Shown here: piece after piece, positions 7,583 to 15,885 of the stretch
How positions within the stretch are numbered: the stretch's first letter is position 1
Layout of the letters: each line of letters opens with the position of its first letter
Notes under the pieces: generated by a model
Seen by the model: only the letters and a program-made list of their open reading frames with translations
What the model was told of the DNA's origin: nothing
The model's database searches: none
Made by a program: the position numbers and the translations under genes
Assembly: GCA_030950085.1 (NCBI GenBank)
Contig: JAUZRW010000088.1
Location: 1 to 32,175, forward strand
Reading direction: 5' to 3'
Length of the DNA: 32,175 nt
Source of the DNA: Anaerolineae bacterium
Lineage (GTDB): Bacteria > Chloroflexota > Anaerolineae > Aggregatilineales > Phototrophicaceae

Positions 7583-9331
7583 TTAGAATTGGTTTTGGGC
7601 ATCCATAAACTCTACAGCTTGCCGTGCGAGTTCACTTTCTGGTGCAAATTCATCCGATAAGATTTCAACCATCGTACCGACATCCGCCCATTCAAAGAGT
7701 TGAACCGCAACCTCATTATCGGACATCACACAGCCAAAAGTGCTGCGTACCTGACTACTACCGCCATCAAGATAGCCACCATTTGGCAACAAGACTGCCC
7801 CATGAAAACCATTCGTCAAGCCGGGTGCCACTTCATAAATGCCCATAAAATAATCCATTTGCCATTGTCCACACCCACTGTCACTACAGAGATTGAAAGA
7901 ACTACCATAGGCGACATCGACTTTTTCAAGAATCTGATAAATGCCAGGCGATGTGGGTGCATCGCGCATACCGATAGAGATAGCCCAATCGAATACGATT
8001 TCGCCATTTTCATAAGCAACGAGATAGAAGCGGTCTAAATCGACGACAATACGTTTATCACTGATGGGGTCTAGCGGCACAACCGTATCACGCGATGGCA
8101 GATTAATTTCTTGCCCAACAATCAATTGATTCCAATCGACACTCGGATTGGCATCACTAATGAGGCGGAAAGGCAAACCCGTTGAGCGCCCAATCGAGAA
8201 TCCGGTTTCGCCGCGTACAATCGTATGAACACTCGGCAAATAATTGATCCGTACTTGCACAGTGGTCTCCCCTGCATCAATCGCTTGGACAAGGGCGGCG
8301 CGTGCAAGTTCTTCATTGAGATAGCGCGGATTATCCCCATCATTAAGCAAGGTATTGACACCCTCGACAAAGCGTTCCAGACCATCTTCACGCACGGTCA
8401 AGCCATTGACTCCTGCTACCAACCAGCGAGCCATTTCTTCACGGGTTGTTTGCCACTGTTGTTCTTCATCTGTGAATGGGTCATAACCGATAATGGTTAA
8501 ATCACTGTTGACGAATGCGCGTGCCTCTTCCAGATAGGGTGTCGAATCTATCATGCGCGGTTGTGTCGTCGTGGTCAGTAAATCCAACTGCCCTTGTACC
8601 ATGATATTGATGGCATCATCGACAATCCGTTGGACAGTCAGCACTACGTCTAACTCGCGGCTGGCGCGTCCCGGTACGGCGACAACATCGCCCTCACGCC
8701 ATTCGTAACCGGCTTCATAGGGTGGGATAAAGACCTCATTCACAAGACTGAGCATATAATTCTGTGCTGTGCCATAATCCACCTCCAGTACAGGTTCAAC
8801 CTGATGCCCAAAGGGTAAGCCGGATAAGCCTGCATCTTTGGCGACTTGGGCTGTTGCTTGTGCATCCAAATGAATACCCAGTTCAGATGCGGTCACACTC
8901 CCCACTTGCCGTCCATGTAAACGGATATTGACACGCATCTCATTGTTGAATGTGTTTTCTAGTTGTGCGGTTGCAGCTTCGACACTCATACCGCCTAATC
9001 CAAGTCCCATGGTGCTAATATTGGGACCGATATTGGCGCTAAAAAATAAGGATAGAAAGAATAATAAGACAATAGCGCCCACGATGCCGACTATGATTTT
9101 CCAAAAGGAGGTACGATGTCGTAAATGCCAGAATATATCTTGAGCGACATTTAGGGCGACTGAAAACCCACGTTGCACAGGTTTGGGAATGCCCTCTGGC
9201 TTCAGATGGGAAAGTTTAGATAAGCCATCATTGACTGATGAAGCCATTGCCGCACGTCGTTCACGTCGTTTTGCTTGGCGTTCGCGTGCTTTACGTTTGC
9301 GGTTATCGCGTTTTTCGTTATTGGTATCCAT
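7583..9331 (-). CDS. L,D-transpeptidase (YkuD) with PG-binding and LysM domains, membrane-anchored
   Basis: The 582-residue protein has a very basic cytoplasmic N-terminus (1-75), one membrane helix (about 77-98), a repeat of PG_binding_4-like domains (about 110-370), a LysM-like segment (HTIVRGETGFSIGRSTGL...LIVGQEINLP, about 370-420) and a C-terminal YkuD domain. The catalytic region shows H510 and the block S530-T-F-G-C534, with C534 as nucleophile. The family consensus has HGC where this protein has FGC. It would form 3-3 cross-links in peptidoglycan or attach surface proteins. It stands alone on the minus strand with a weak ribosome site. Family assignment is firm; activity is likely but not certain given the altered motif. 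Confidence 0.88.
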   Translation of the reverse strand: MDTNNEKRDNRKRKARERQAKRRERRAAMASSVNDGLSKLSHLKPEGIPKPVQRGFSVALNVAQDIFWHLRHRTSFWKIIVGIVGAIVLLFFLSLFFSANIGPNISTMGLGLGGMSVEAATAQLENTFNNEMRVNIRLHGRQVGSVTASELGIHLDAQATAQVAKDAGLSGLPFGHQVEPVLEVDYGTAQNYMLSLVNEVFIPPYEAGYEWREGDVVAVPGRASRELDVVLTVQRIVDDAINIMVQGQLDLLTTTTQPRMIDSTPYLEEARAFVNSDLTIIGYDPFTDEEQQWQTTREEMARWLVAGVNGLTVREDGLERFVEGVNTLLNDGDNPRYLNEELARAALVQAIDAGETTVQVRINYLPSVHTIVRGETGFSIGRSTGLPFRLISDANPSVDWNQLIVGQEINLPSRDTVVPLDPISDKRIVVDLDRFYLVAYENGEIVFDWAISIGMRDAPTSPGIYQILEKVDVAYGSSFNLCSDSGCGQWQMDYFMGIYEVAPGLTNGFHGAVLLPNGGYLDGGSSQVRSTFGCVMSDNEVAVQLFEWADVGTMVEILSDEFAPESELARQAVEFMDAQNQF

Positions 9332-9437
9332 AATTTTTGCTCAGATGAACACTCACGAATACTTCGATTTATTAAAAACGTATTATTTTGAGTCCATTAT
9401 ATCAGTATTTATCCAAGCATGGAAACATAACAACTTC

Positions 9438-9782
9438 CTAACGTGCCTCAGTTCGATAATCTTCGCGTGGTGGCGAGAATACATCAATCGCCCATGTATC
9501 TTCTACAGCTTTTGCACTATGCGGAATACCACCGGGAATCGCATAACTATTTCCTTTGGTCAGGATATGAACTTCCTGACCAATCGTCATTTCGAGTTTC
9601 CCCGAAATCACATAGCCTACTTGGTCATTCATATGCTGATGAGTCGGCACAATTGCCCCTTTCTCTAGGAAAAATTGGCATAACATCGCCTCATCGGTTG
9701 TCGCCATTGTGCGACGATGAACCCCTGTCAGCATCTCAATTTGTTCGACATCCGTGGTCGAAACAAAGTATCCATCCGCCAT
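9438..9782 (-). CDS. Small cupin-domain protein
   Basis: A single-domain cupin of 114 residues. The first cupin motif reads PTHQHMNDQVGYVISG, giving metal ligands H48 and H50, with Q54 in the place of the usual glutamate. The second motif contains PGGIPHSA, giving H88. The fold is a small beta barrel. Such proteins act as isomerases, oxygenases or sensors, and nothing nearby identifies the substrate. The gene is close upstream of the transpeptidase gene on the same strand but separated by about 100 bases. Confidence 0.8.
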   Translation of the reverse strand: MADGYFVSTTDVEQIEMLTGVHRRTMATTDEAMLCQFFLEKGAIVPTHQHMNDQVGYVISGKLEMTIGQEVHILTKGNSYAIPGGIPHSAKAVEDTWAIDVFSPPREDYRTEAR

Positions 9783-9811
9783 AATCTACACCTCTACTCA
9801 ACAATTTAACA

Positions 9812-9850
9812 GAAGCCCCTGTCGGGGTTTTGCCTCGTCTCACACAAAAT
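9812..9850 (+). repeat. Terminator-like repeat, copy 1
   Basis: The sequence AGCCCC-TGTC-GGGGTTTT is followed by GCCTCGTCTCACACAAAATG. A closely related order (hairpin of C and G runs, then GCCTCACACAAAAT) recurs at 10156-10193 on the minus strand and at 29599-29636. No plus-strand gene ends here, so this looks like a mobile or dispersed hairpin element and not simply a terminator. Confidence 0.5.
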
Positions 9851-10033
9851 GATAGGGAAAGGTAACATTTATCAGTTTATCAAAGATTGCTAGTCAAACG
9901 AGAATCAATCGCTTACAGTGTAACGTACTCTCACCTAACCGTGATAATTCCATTGCGCTTTAGGTTATAGTGACTACTAATTCATAGCAATTGGTGAGAT
10001 ATAAACGATTTGGGTGCTTGTTCAATAAAATTA

Positions 10034-10113
10034 GGACTTACGCAGTTGACCGTTATTTTTGGGCGCACACGTGGGTACGCCCCTACAATTTTTGTACTCA
10101 AGTGCGTAACTTC
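10034..10113. mobile_element. MITE-like element, 80 bp
   Basis: The ends are imperfect inverted repeats (GGACTTACGCAGTTG and, inverted, GAAGTTACGCACTTG, 12 of 15 matching). The bases TA flank both sides, as expected for TA-targeting transposons such as the IS630/Tc1 group. The interior holds a hairpin built from GGGCG...CGCCC followed by CCTACA, resembling the other small repeats in the window. It encodes nothing, so mobility would need a transposase elsewhere. Confidence 0.5.
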
Positions 10114-10155
10114 TAAAAATATATGTGAGAACGTTTTAACATTTATCGCCTCTGA

Positions 10156-10193
10156 CAATTTTGTGTGAGGCGCGATGAAACCCCGAAGAGGCT
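10156..10193 (-). repeat. Terminator-like repeat, copy 2, downstream of the S1 gene
   Basis: On the minus strand CCTCTTCGGGGTTTCATCGC continues into GCCTCACACAAAAT, matching the copies at 9812 and 29599. It lies about 75 bases after the S1 gene stop and may terminate that transcript, although the stem is short. Confidence 0.5.
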
Positions 10194-10267
10194 CGTTATT
10201 GGACTTGGAATCAAAATGGGATGATACCATTACACACCATCCCATTCGCATTATCGTGCTATGATAT

Positions 10268-11530
10268 TTATTCTGATTCGTCAGTATCGCTATCCGTACT
10301 CGCTTCAATGTCTTCTGATACGTCGTCTTCAATTTCGGATGCGTCGGGCGCATCATCAAATACTTCTTCGGTTTCAGGGGCATCTTCTTCACGCTTGCTG
10401 AACATCCATGCTTGTTGCTCATCCACGCTGACATCATCAATGCTGAGTTCAATATGTTGCTGTGCCGTATCAATGCCGACAATCCGCACCAGTACAGGGT
10501 CGCCTTCGCGGAACATATCACGCGGAGTCGATGCACCGAGACTTGCCATGCGGCTGGTATGGACGAGACCTTGTGCGCCACCGGGAGCCGCGACAAACAC
10601 ACCGAAATCAACAACGTTGGTGACAACGCCTTCCATCAGTTGACCTTCATTGTAGCTTTCAATAAATGATTGCCACGGGTCGGGTAAAACAGCCTTGCGG
10701 TTGAGGGCAATCCGTTCGCGTTCAATATCGACACTATCAACACGCACCATGACTTCATCCCCGACAGCGAGAATATCGCTAGGATGATTGACGTGGCGAT
10801 GGTCAATGTTGGAGATATGAATCATGCCATCAACACCGCCGATATCGACAAATGCGCCGAAGTCTGTCAGGTTCACGACACGTCCCGGAATAATTTGTCC
10901 GATTTCGATTTCGCCCAAGCGTTCGCTACGAGCCGCACGACGAGCCGCACGTTCGGACAAAATCAGGCGGTTGCGTTTGGTCTCAACCTGAATCACTTTG
11001 AGTCCGAGCTTTTTACCGACAAGTTGGTCTTTAATTTCGCGCATCCGTCCCTGTGGTGTTGCAGGCGGCACACTTTCAATATGCGAATTGGGGACAAAGC
11101 CTGTCAAACGCCCAAAGCGCACCAACAAACCACCCTTGTTAGAATCAATCACCGTTGCTTCGGTAATTTCGTCGCTTTCCATCAAGCGCGTGGCAATTGA
11201 CCAATCTTCTAACTCTAATGCCTTATTGATAGAAACAATCAAGTCGCCGTCGCCATTATAAGGTTGCAAAACATAGGTTTGTACCTCTTTGCCCGGTTGC
11301 AATCCGTTGATGACTTCTTGCGATAAACGCGACAAATCTTTGCGCGTGACGACTGCATCTCGTTTGAGACCCACATCCAGAATAATTTCGTCTTGCTTCG
11401 CCTCTAAAATGACACCAGCGAGAATCTGTCCCCGTTCTGGAACTTCATACATATATGTGTCGAGCAATTCCTCGAACGACATATCTTCATTGTTATTTTC
11501 TTCGTTTTTGTTTTCCACTTCGAGTACCAT
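10268..11530 (-). CDS. rpsA: Ribosomal protein S1-like RNA-binding protein, four S1 domains
   Basis: With the start at 11530 the protein has 420 residues. AAGGAG lies 4 bases before this ATG, and the promoter at 11568-11595 excludes the longer frame to 11629. Four S1/OB domains occur in order, at about 30-105, 118-195, 207-280 and 294-368. The last two have the clearest consensus (G.V..L.DFGAFVDIGG.DGMIHIS and G.V.NVVDFGVFVAAPGG.QGLVHTS). A strongly acidic tail follows (380-420). Four domains is the short S1 form seen outside Proteobacteria. It would bind mRNA at the 30S subunit during initiation. The symbol is by homology; a related S1-domain regulator remains possible. Confidence 0.82.
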   Translation of the reverse strand: MVLEVENKNEENNNEDMSFEELLDTYMYEVPERGQILAGVILEAKQDEIILDVGLKRDAVVTRKDLSRLSQEVINGLQPGKEVQTYVLQPYNGDGDLIVSINKALELEDWSIATRLMESDEITEATVIDSNKGGLLVRFGRLTGFVPNSHIESVPPATPQGRMREIKDQLVGKKLGLKVIQVETKRNRLILSERAARRAARSERLGEIEIGQIIPGRVVNLTDFGAFVDIGGVDGMIHISNIDHRHVNHPSDILAVGDEVMVRVDSVDIERERIALNRKAVLPDPWQSFIESYNEGQLMEGVVTNVVDFGVFVAAPGGAQGLVHTSRMASLGASTPRDMFREGDPVLVRIVGIDTAQQHIELSIDDVSVDEQQAWMFSKREEDAPETEEVFDDAPDASEIEDDVSEDIEASTDSDTDESE

Positions 11531-11567
11531 TTGACTCCTTATGGGTTGTGAGACTCTATCGGACACC

Positions 11568-11595
11568 AAATTACCCCGCCGATAAATAGGGTCAA
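11568..11595 (-). promoter_or_regulatory. Promoter of the S1 gene
   Basis: On the minus strand TTGACC and TAATTT are separated by 16 bases. Transcription from about 11560 gives a 30-base leader ending at the AAGGAG ribosome site. Confidence 0.5.
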
Positions 11596-11630
11596 TAGAT
11601 AAGCACTCACGGAAGAAAGCCCGTGCCAAC

Positions 11631-12073
11631 CATTGCTTTATCTTGTTCTACGATTGTGCATGAATTGATAGACAGAGTAGGGGAATAAAAAGTGGTTTTT
11701 GTTGGGAAAGCCAATTGATTATTACACTGCCTCTTATCGCTAACGGTCATTGCACTCTAGTACATACTATCATAAGCAAATTTTGACTTCAATGCTGTAT
11801 TCTACTAGCTTCTTATGAGCCATTAGGAGCATAAGGTCTTGTCACTTATGGTACATTTCATAGATGCACGAGCGTTCACTTTCCTTACTTTGCACAATCG
11901 CTATCATGACACATTAAACCAGCTAAATCTAAAGCCATTCTTAAGTTAGCATACGCAAAAATTATCAGAATCGGATTGGAAATTGATGATGTCGGTATGA
12001 AACTTAGCCCGATTTTCGCTCTATGCGGTATGATTGGGGATAATCAGTGAAATTTTTAAGAAGGTGACAAGTA
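11631..12073. other. Intergenic region without a recognisable gene
   Basis: I see no coding frame, tRNA or clear repeat here. The right end holds a GATAAT box about 35 bases before the metallophosphoesterase start and its AAGGTG ribosome site, so the promoter of that gene is probably at about 12035-12050. Confidence 0.5.
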
Positions 12074-12841
12074 ATGCGCTTGGCTTTAATCTCAGATATT
12101 CATGGTAATTTTATCGCATTTGAAGCAATGTTGCATGATTTACAGGCTGTTGGTGAGGTCGATTTAATCTGGTGCTTGGGCGATTTGGCATTGGGCGCTA
12201 CCCGTCCGGCAGAATGTATGGCAAAGCTACATGAACTACAAGAACAGTATGGTAAAGATAAATTTAAGGTCATCGGCGGCAATACAGACCGCTACATCGT
12301 GACCAATAAGCGCCCTCATGTACCTGCCGCAAAAGACGCAGAGGCATTTGTCAAAATCAAAGCGCGTCATCATGAATTTGATGATATCGTGAATTGGACA
12401 CGCGACAAACTCAGTTGGGAAGATTACGACTTTCTAGCCAAAACATTGGGGCGCGAATTGCGTAAAAATGTCGCTGGCTACGGGACAGTGATTGGCTATC
12501 ATGCTATTCCCGGTGATGATGAACCGGTCTCACTGGGACGAGATTCACCCGAAGAAGAGGCGCTTGATGCCCTATTAGACCGTAGCGGACGCTTGGCAAT
12601 TGGTGGGCATACGCACTTGGTTATGGATAGGATTTTGGGCAAATGGCGAGCCATCAATCCCGGTAGTGTGGGTTTATCCTTTACTGATATCAATAAAGCA
12701 GAGTGGGCGCTCATCACCTTTGAAGGGGAGACGGCAACTGTTGATTTTCGCACTGTGCCGTATGATGTATCCGCAATGATGGCAGATATGGCAGCCGTCG
12801 ATTACCCGCACCCTGCTTGGTTACGACGTTTCGTGAAATAA
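12074..12841 (+). CDS. Metallophosphoesterase, YfcE/MJ0936-like
   Basis: This 255-residue calcineurin-like phosphoesterase shows all core metal-binding motifs: D8-I-H10-G-N, a GD motif at 36-37, G-N-T-D around 69-72, a GYH histidine (about 141), and the C-terminal GGHTH motif. It ends with the usual INPGSVG segment. Members hydrolyse phosphodiesters or protein phosphates with two metal ions. The natural substrate is unknown and the neighbours give no pathway. The AAGGTG ribosome site 7 bases upstream fixes the start. It is a cytosolic protein with no signal peptide. Confidence 0.88.
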   Translation: MRLALISDIHGNFIAFEAMLHDLQAVGEVDLIWCLGDLALGATRPAECMAKLHELQEQYGKDKFKVIGGNTDRYIVTNKRPHVPAAKDAEAFVKIKARHHEFDDIVNWTRDKLSWEDYDFLAKTLGRELRKNVAGYGTVIGYHAIPGDDEPVSLGRDSPEEEALDALLDRSGRLAIGGHTHLVMDRILGKWRAINPGSVGLSFTDINKAEWALITFEGETATVDFRTVPYDVSAMMADMAAVDYPHPAWLRRFVK

Positions 12842-12853
12842 GGGGAAACTGCA

Positions 12854-12901
12854 CACCCCACCCCCTAAATCCCCCTCCCCGAAGCAACAAAGAGGGGGAC
12901 T
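12854..12901 (+). repeat. C-rich hairpin downstream of the phosphoesterase
   Basis: TCCCCCTC pairs with GAGGGGGA (8 bp) across a 15-base loop, preceded by CACCCCACCCCC. The tail is not T-rich. A related but longer element lies at 24059-24129, so this is a dispersed repeat that may also act as a 3' end or mRNA stabiliser. Confidence 0.55.
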
Positions 12902-12973
12902 TGAATAATTTTGATATCATTTTTGGTGAAAAGCATTTTTCTAACTTGAGTCGTTACAAATAAAGGATAATTT

Positions 12974-13633
12974 ATGCCCGATACAGAACAATTTTTTGCA
13001 GATATGCAAGGTGAGAATCGGCAAGCGGCTTTGTTAGTCGCACAAGTTGGTGCTGCGCCGAATGAAATCCAACTGATTACACAAGTTGCTGAACTCGACG
13101 AATCGGTAGAAGGCTTGCGTCCGATTCGTTCTTATATCATTCGCGTACTGGGCGCATTAGAGCATCAAGTCGTTAATTTGGGGACAACAGTTGCTGAGGT
13201 TACAATCGAAACTGACCATCCCCTGCTGTATCAATACACTCAGAAACCAACCGCCGTCTTTTTTCGTGGAGAAGTCAAGAAGCCGGATGCTCTCACGACA
13301 GATATTGCACAGGCGCACGCTACAACTTTTTTTCCGTGGCGACACTTCCCTGATTATTTGAATACCGAACAGCCACTATCGACACTCTTTGAATCAGGCG
13401 GTGGCTTGATTGGTAATATGCCCGAAGCGTTGGCAAATCGTATTGTCAAAGTGCTAGAGCATCATGGTTTAGAGCATAAAATTACCCAAGATACGCCTTA
13501 TATACAGCTACACGATAATCCAGCACTCCTGCAAACACAATTGAAAGTATTACTCGTCGGGGGGTCTTATTTCGTAACTTATGCCTTCTCGATTCAGGAG
13601 ATGCGTGGCAAACAAAAGTCGGAAAATGAGTAA
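12974..13633 (+). CDS. Hypothetical protein, 219 aa
   Basis: The gene has an AAAGGA ribosome site 7 bases before the ATG and follows the phosphoesterase in the same direction after 132 bases and a C-rich hairpin. The protein is soluble, without signal or membrane helix. It has an acidic, helical N-terminus, a segment of alternating hydrophobic residues (VVNLGTTVAEVTIETDHPLLYQ) and a C-terminal part ending in a charged KSENE tail. I do not recognise a family or catalytic motif. It may be a lineage-specific protein. Confidence 0.65.
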   Translation: MPDTEQFFADMQGENRQAALLVAQVGAAPNEIQLITQVAELDESVEGLRPIRSYIIRVLGALEHQVVNLGTTVAEVTIETDHPLLYQYTQKPTAVFFRGEVKKPDALTTDIAQAHATTFFPWRHFPDYLNTEQPLSTLFESGGGLIGNMPEALANRIVKVLEHHGLEHKITQDTPYIQLHDNPALLQTQLKVLLVGGSYFVTYAFSIQEMRGKQKSENE

Positions 13634-13668
13634 CGACTCAGGGGTAAGACTCCTGAAGATGAATTTGT

Positions 13669-14034
13669 TTATGTGTCATCGCTGTCTTCATCGTTTTCAT
13701 CAAGTAGGCTGTTTAATAAGGCTTGTATCTTTGCACGTAAAGCTGGTAAGTCTTCAATCGCTTGCCAGACAAAATCTAAGATAATCTCATCATAATTGTG
13801 TGCCAAGAAATCACGAAAACCTGCCAGTTTGCGCCAGCCAATTTGTGGATTGGTATCGCGTAATTCTGGTGACAGTCGCTTTACAATCTCGCCAATAACG
13901 GTATAACAACGGATGACAGCAAGTTGCGCCATCTCATTTGCATAGAAAGCATCACGCCCAGATTGTGTGAAAGTGCTGACTTTATCCAAATATGTAGACA
14001 GGTCTTGCAGGTAGCCGCGTGTTGTCTTGCTCAT
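13669..14034 (-). CDS. hepT: HepT-like HEPN toxin (DUF86)
   Basis: The protein has 121 residues, the usual size for HepT, and is nearly all helical. The HEPN RNase motif RX4H is present as R74-D-F-L-A-H79, followed by N80 and Y81; in characterised HepT toxins the tyrosine of this HxY site is AMPylated by MntA. It would cleave RNA when unmodified. The ATG overlaps the upstream antitoxin stop as ATGA, so translation is coupled. A short acidic tail (DENDEDSDD) ends the protein. Confidence in the pair is high from the motifs and gene order. Confidence 0.88.
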   Translation of the reverse strand: MSKTTRGYLQDLSTYLDKVSTFTQSGRDAFYANEMAQLAVIRCYTVIGEIVKRLSPELRDTNPQIGWRKLAGFRDFLAHNYDEIILDFVWQAIEDLPALRAKIQALLNSLLDENDEDSDDT

Positions 14035-14342
14035 AGGGGGATGGCTTTCTGTCGAACAGTTTTTGTAACACGCCCCGCTTCTGGATGGTCTGTCAGCAAA
14101 TCAACATCGCACCCCAATAGGTCTTGCAAATCTAACCATAAGCCTACTTGGTCAAAAATACTCGTCCCATCACGGAAGCTCACCAGCAAGTCAACATCAC
14201 TTGTTTCTGTTGTTTCGTTGCGTGCCACACTACCGAATACACGCACATTATATGCACCGTTTTGTTCTGCCAATGCCAGAATTTCAGCACGTCGGGCGCG
14301 TAAATTGTCGAGTGTTGGCGCTTGCTTCGTGGTGTTGTCCAT
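14031..14342 (-). CDS. mntA: MntA-like nucleotidyltransferase antitoxin
   Basis: A minimal nucleotidyltransferase of about 103 residues. The signature GS-X10-DXD is present (G38-S39, D50-V-D52 counting from the GTG at 14345; subtract one from the ATG at 14342). A third acidic position lies in the CDVDLLT strand (D80/D82). Known MntA proteins neutralise HepT by adding AMP to its tyrosine. It is first in a two-gene operon with hepT, behind a readable promoter. The ATG at 14342 is preferred over the adjacent GTG. Confidence 0.88.
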   Translation of the reverse strand: MDNTTKQAPTLDNLRARRAEILALAEQNGAYNVRVFGSVARNETTETSDVDLLVSFRDGTSIFDQVGLWLDLQDLLGCDVDLLTDHPEAGRVTKTVRQKAIPL

Positions 14343-14379
14343 CACTTTGTCTCAGTTTATCTCCGTTATGCCTACTGAT

Positions 14380-14409
14380 ATTATAACTTAATCTGCTCTC
14401 AGCAATCAA
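14380..14409 (-). promoter_or_regulatory. Promoter of the mntA-hepT operon
   Basis: On the minus strand TTGATT (14409-14404) and a perfect TATAAT (14385-14380) are separated by 18 bases, placing transcription about 30 bases before the antitoxin start. Confidence 0.6.
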
Positions 14410-14813
14410 CTTGATGCCTTATTATGTTTTCAGGTCAGAATATATTGCACAGATTTGTGAGCATCAACAAAGAGCGTTTTATCTGTTGGAATCGATATAT
14501 TTGCGTGCATACCAATCAGCGAAGTATTCTAGCAGATAGCGATGCAAGAAGATGAAACCACCGCCTATCTTTCATTGATAACGAAAAAGTATCCCTACCG
14601 AAATACCCCACAGACCATTTCGGCGATACCAACAAAATGGTTCGAGAGTCAAGTAAACTCAGTGAACCACGGTTTTGTCTTTGCGTCGTCTAACATGTAT
14701 GCTGTCCCTACAAATGAACATCTTTGAACCGTAGGGACATGATATATCGCGTCCGTTATGACCAAAATGATGATAAACCACGAATCTGTGATGCACTGAA
14801 TTTAATCTATCTT
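14410..14813. repeat. Gap with a GTAGGGAC repeat at 14688-14756
   Basis: No gene is supported. The right part holds one dispersed repeat unit: an ACATGTATGC-type arm, TGTCCCTACAAATGA, a short spacer, TTTGAACCGTAGGGACATGATATAT and GTCC. It closely matches the unit at 5600-5666. The rest shows nothing recognisable. Confidence 0.6.
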
Positions 14814-15800
14814 TTAGGCGTTGGCAGCCTCTTCTTCTAGCAATTTCTGAGTCGCCGCAACCAATTTATCATGGAATTTGCCATTGCTGATGAGCATTCC
14901 CTTGTTGGGGAGGGTTTCACCGTGCGAGAAATCCAGTGGTGAGCCATCGACATCGGTTGCCATGCCACCAGCCGCAAGCACCAACGCTACACCCGGCGCA
15001 TGATCCCAAACCATGTGCGGACGGGTACTGTTGAGATTGGGCAAGCGCATATAAACGTCGGCATCGCCCGCCGCCACCATCGCATATTTCACCATGCTAT
15101 CTAAGTTTTCGATATGGGCATCCGTGAGTCCGGCTTTTTCGCGCACATTTGCCATCCGACTCTTGCTGGCATGTTTTTTCTCGAAACTTTGCACGACACG
15201 CACATTTTCGCTGCGGTCACTGACACGCAATACTTGTGCCTCACGATTATCAAGCGGTTGACGATATGCCTTGCCGTTTTCAATGTAGAATAATGCGCCA
15301 AAGTTTTCATCTTCGGGGTCATCATCATAGAGCGGCGTTCCCATGATAGCGCCCGCAACTTGCCCTTTTTCGATAATGCCGATACCCACTGCATAATGGC
15401 GCATATTGATAAAACCCTTTGTGCCATCAATGGGGTCGATAATCCATGTACGGTCAGATGTTTTATCACTGCCAGCATCTAACCATCTGACAATATCGGA
15501 CTGTAAAACATTCACATCCAAAATATGAGTCAGCAAACTAATAATTTCAGCTTTTTGGCTGTCACTAGTCAATGCAAGAAATTGGCTTCCTGCCTCTTCA
15601 GAGAGAACGGCATCGTCGGGGAAATGTTGCGCTAGCGCCCGTCCAATCAATGCTTGAGCGCCATAATCGGCAATCGTGACAGGCTCACTATATTGCTTAT
15701 CGGTGCTGATTTTGTTGAGGCTCATAATCGACTTAATCTGCACTTTACGACACAGCGTTAGTGCCTGTCGCACCGCTTCTTTAATGGGGTCGAGATTCAT
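14814..15800 (-). CDS. 3'(2'),5'-bisphosphate nucleotidase, inositol monophosphatase superfamily
   Basis: The protein (328 residues from ATG 15800, 332 from 15812) has the lithium-sensitive phosphatase metal site: PVTIADYGAQ, LSEEAG, the hallmark DPIDGTKGF (about residues 126-134 of the longer frame) and a C-terminal WDHAPGVALVLAAGG. The ...TKGF form and overall length are typical of HAL2/SAL1/CysQ enzymes, which convert adenosine 3',5'-bisphosphate to AMP. The shorter start is preferred because GGA lies about 9 bases upstream. It is a cytosolic enzyme standing alone, with a large permease gene upstream on the same strand. Inositol monophosphatase activity cannot be excluded. Confidence 0.83.
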   Translation of the reverse strand: MNLDPIKEAVRQALTLCRKVQIKSIMSLNKISTDKQYSEPVTIADYGAQALIGRALAQHFPDDAVLSEEAGSQFLALTSDSQKAEIISLLTHILDVNVLQSDIVRWLDAGSDKTSDRTWIIDPIDGTKGFINMRHYAVGIGIIEKGQVAGAIMGTPLYDDDPEDENFGALFYIENGKAYRQPLDNREAQVLRVSDRSENVRVVQSFEKKHASKSRMANVREKAGLTDAHIENLDSMVKYAMVAAGDADVYMRLPNLNSTRPHMVWDHAPGVALVLAAGGMATDVDGSPLDFSHGETLPNKGMLISNGKFHDKLVAATQKLLEEEAANA

Positions 15801-15885
15801 TATTTTTTCCATACGTTTAATGATAATCGAAGTCTATATTTACTGTAATGCGAAGCGCTAAAATACGCAACACTGCCAAGCCTTG

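Noticed and set aside
10268-11629. Longer S1 reading frame starting at 11629
   Set aside because: A promoter lies at 11568-11595 and a strong AAGGAG precedes ATG 11530, so the first 33 codons are not translated.
14542-14727. Small plus-strand frame between mntA and the nucleotidase gene
   Set aside because: No ribosome site, and it enters a dispersed repeat; the composition is not gene-like.
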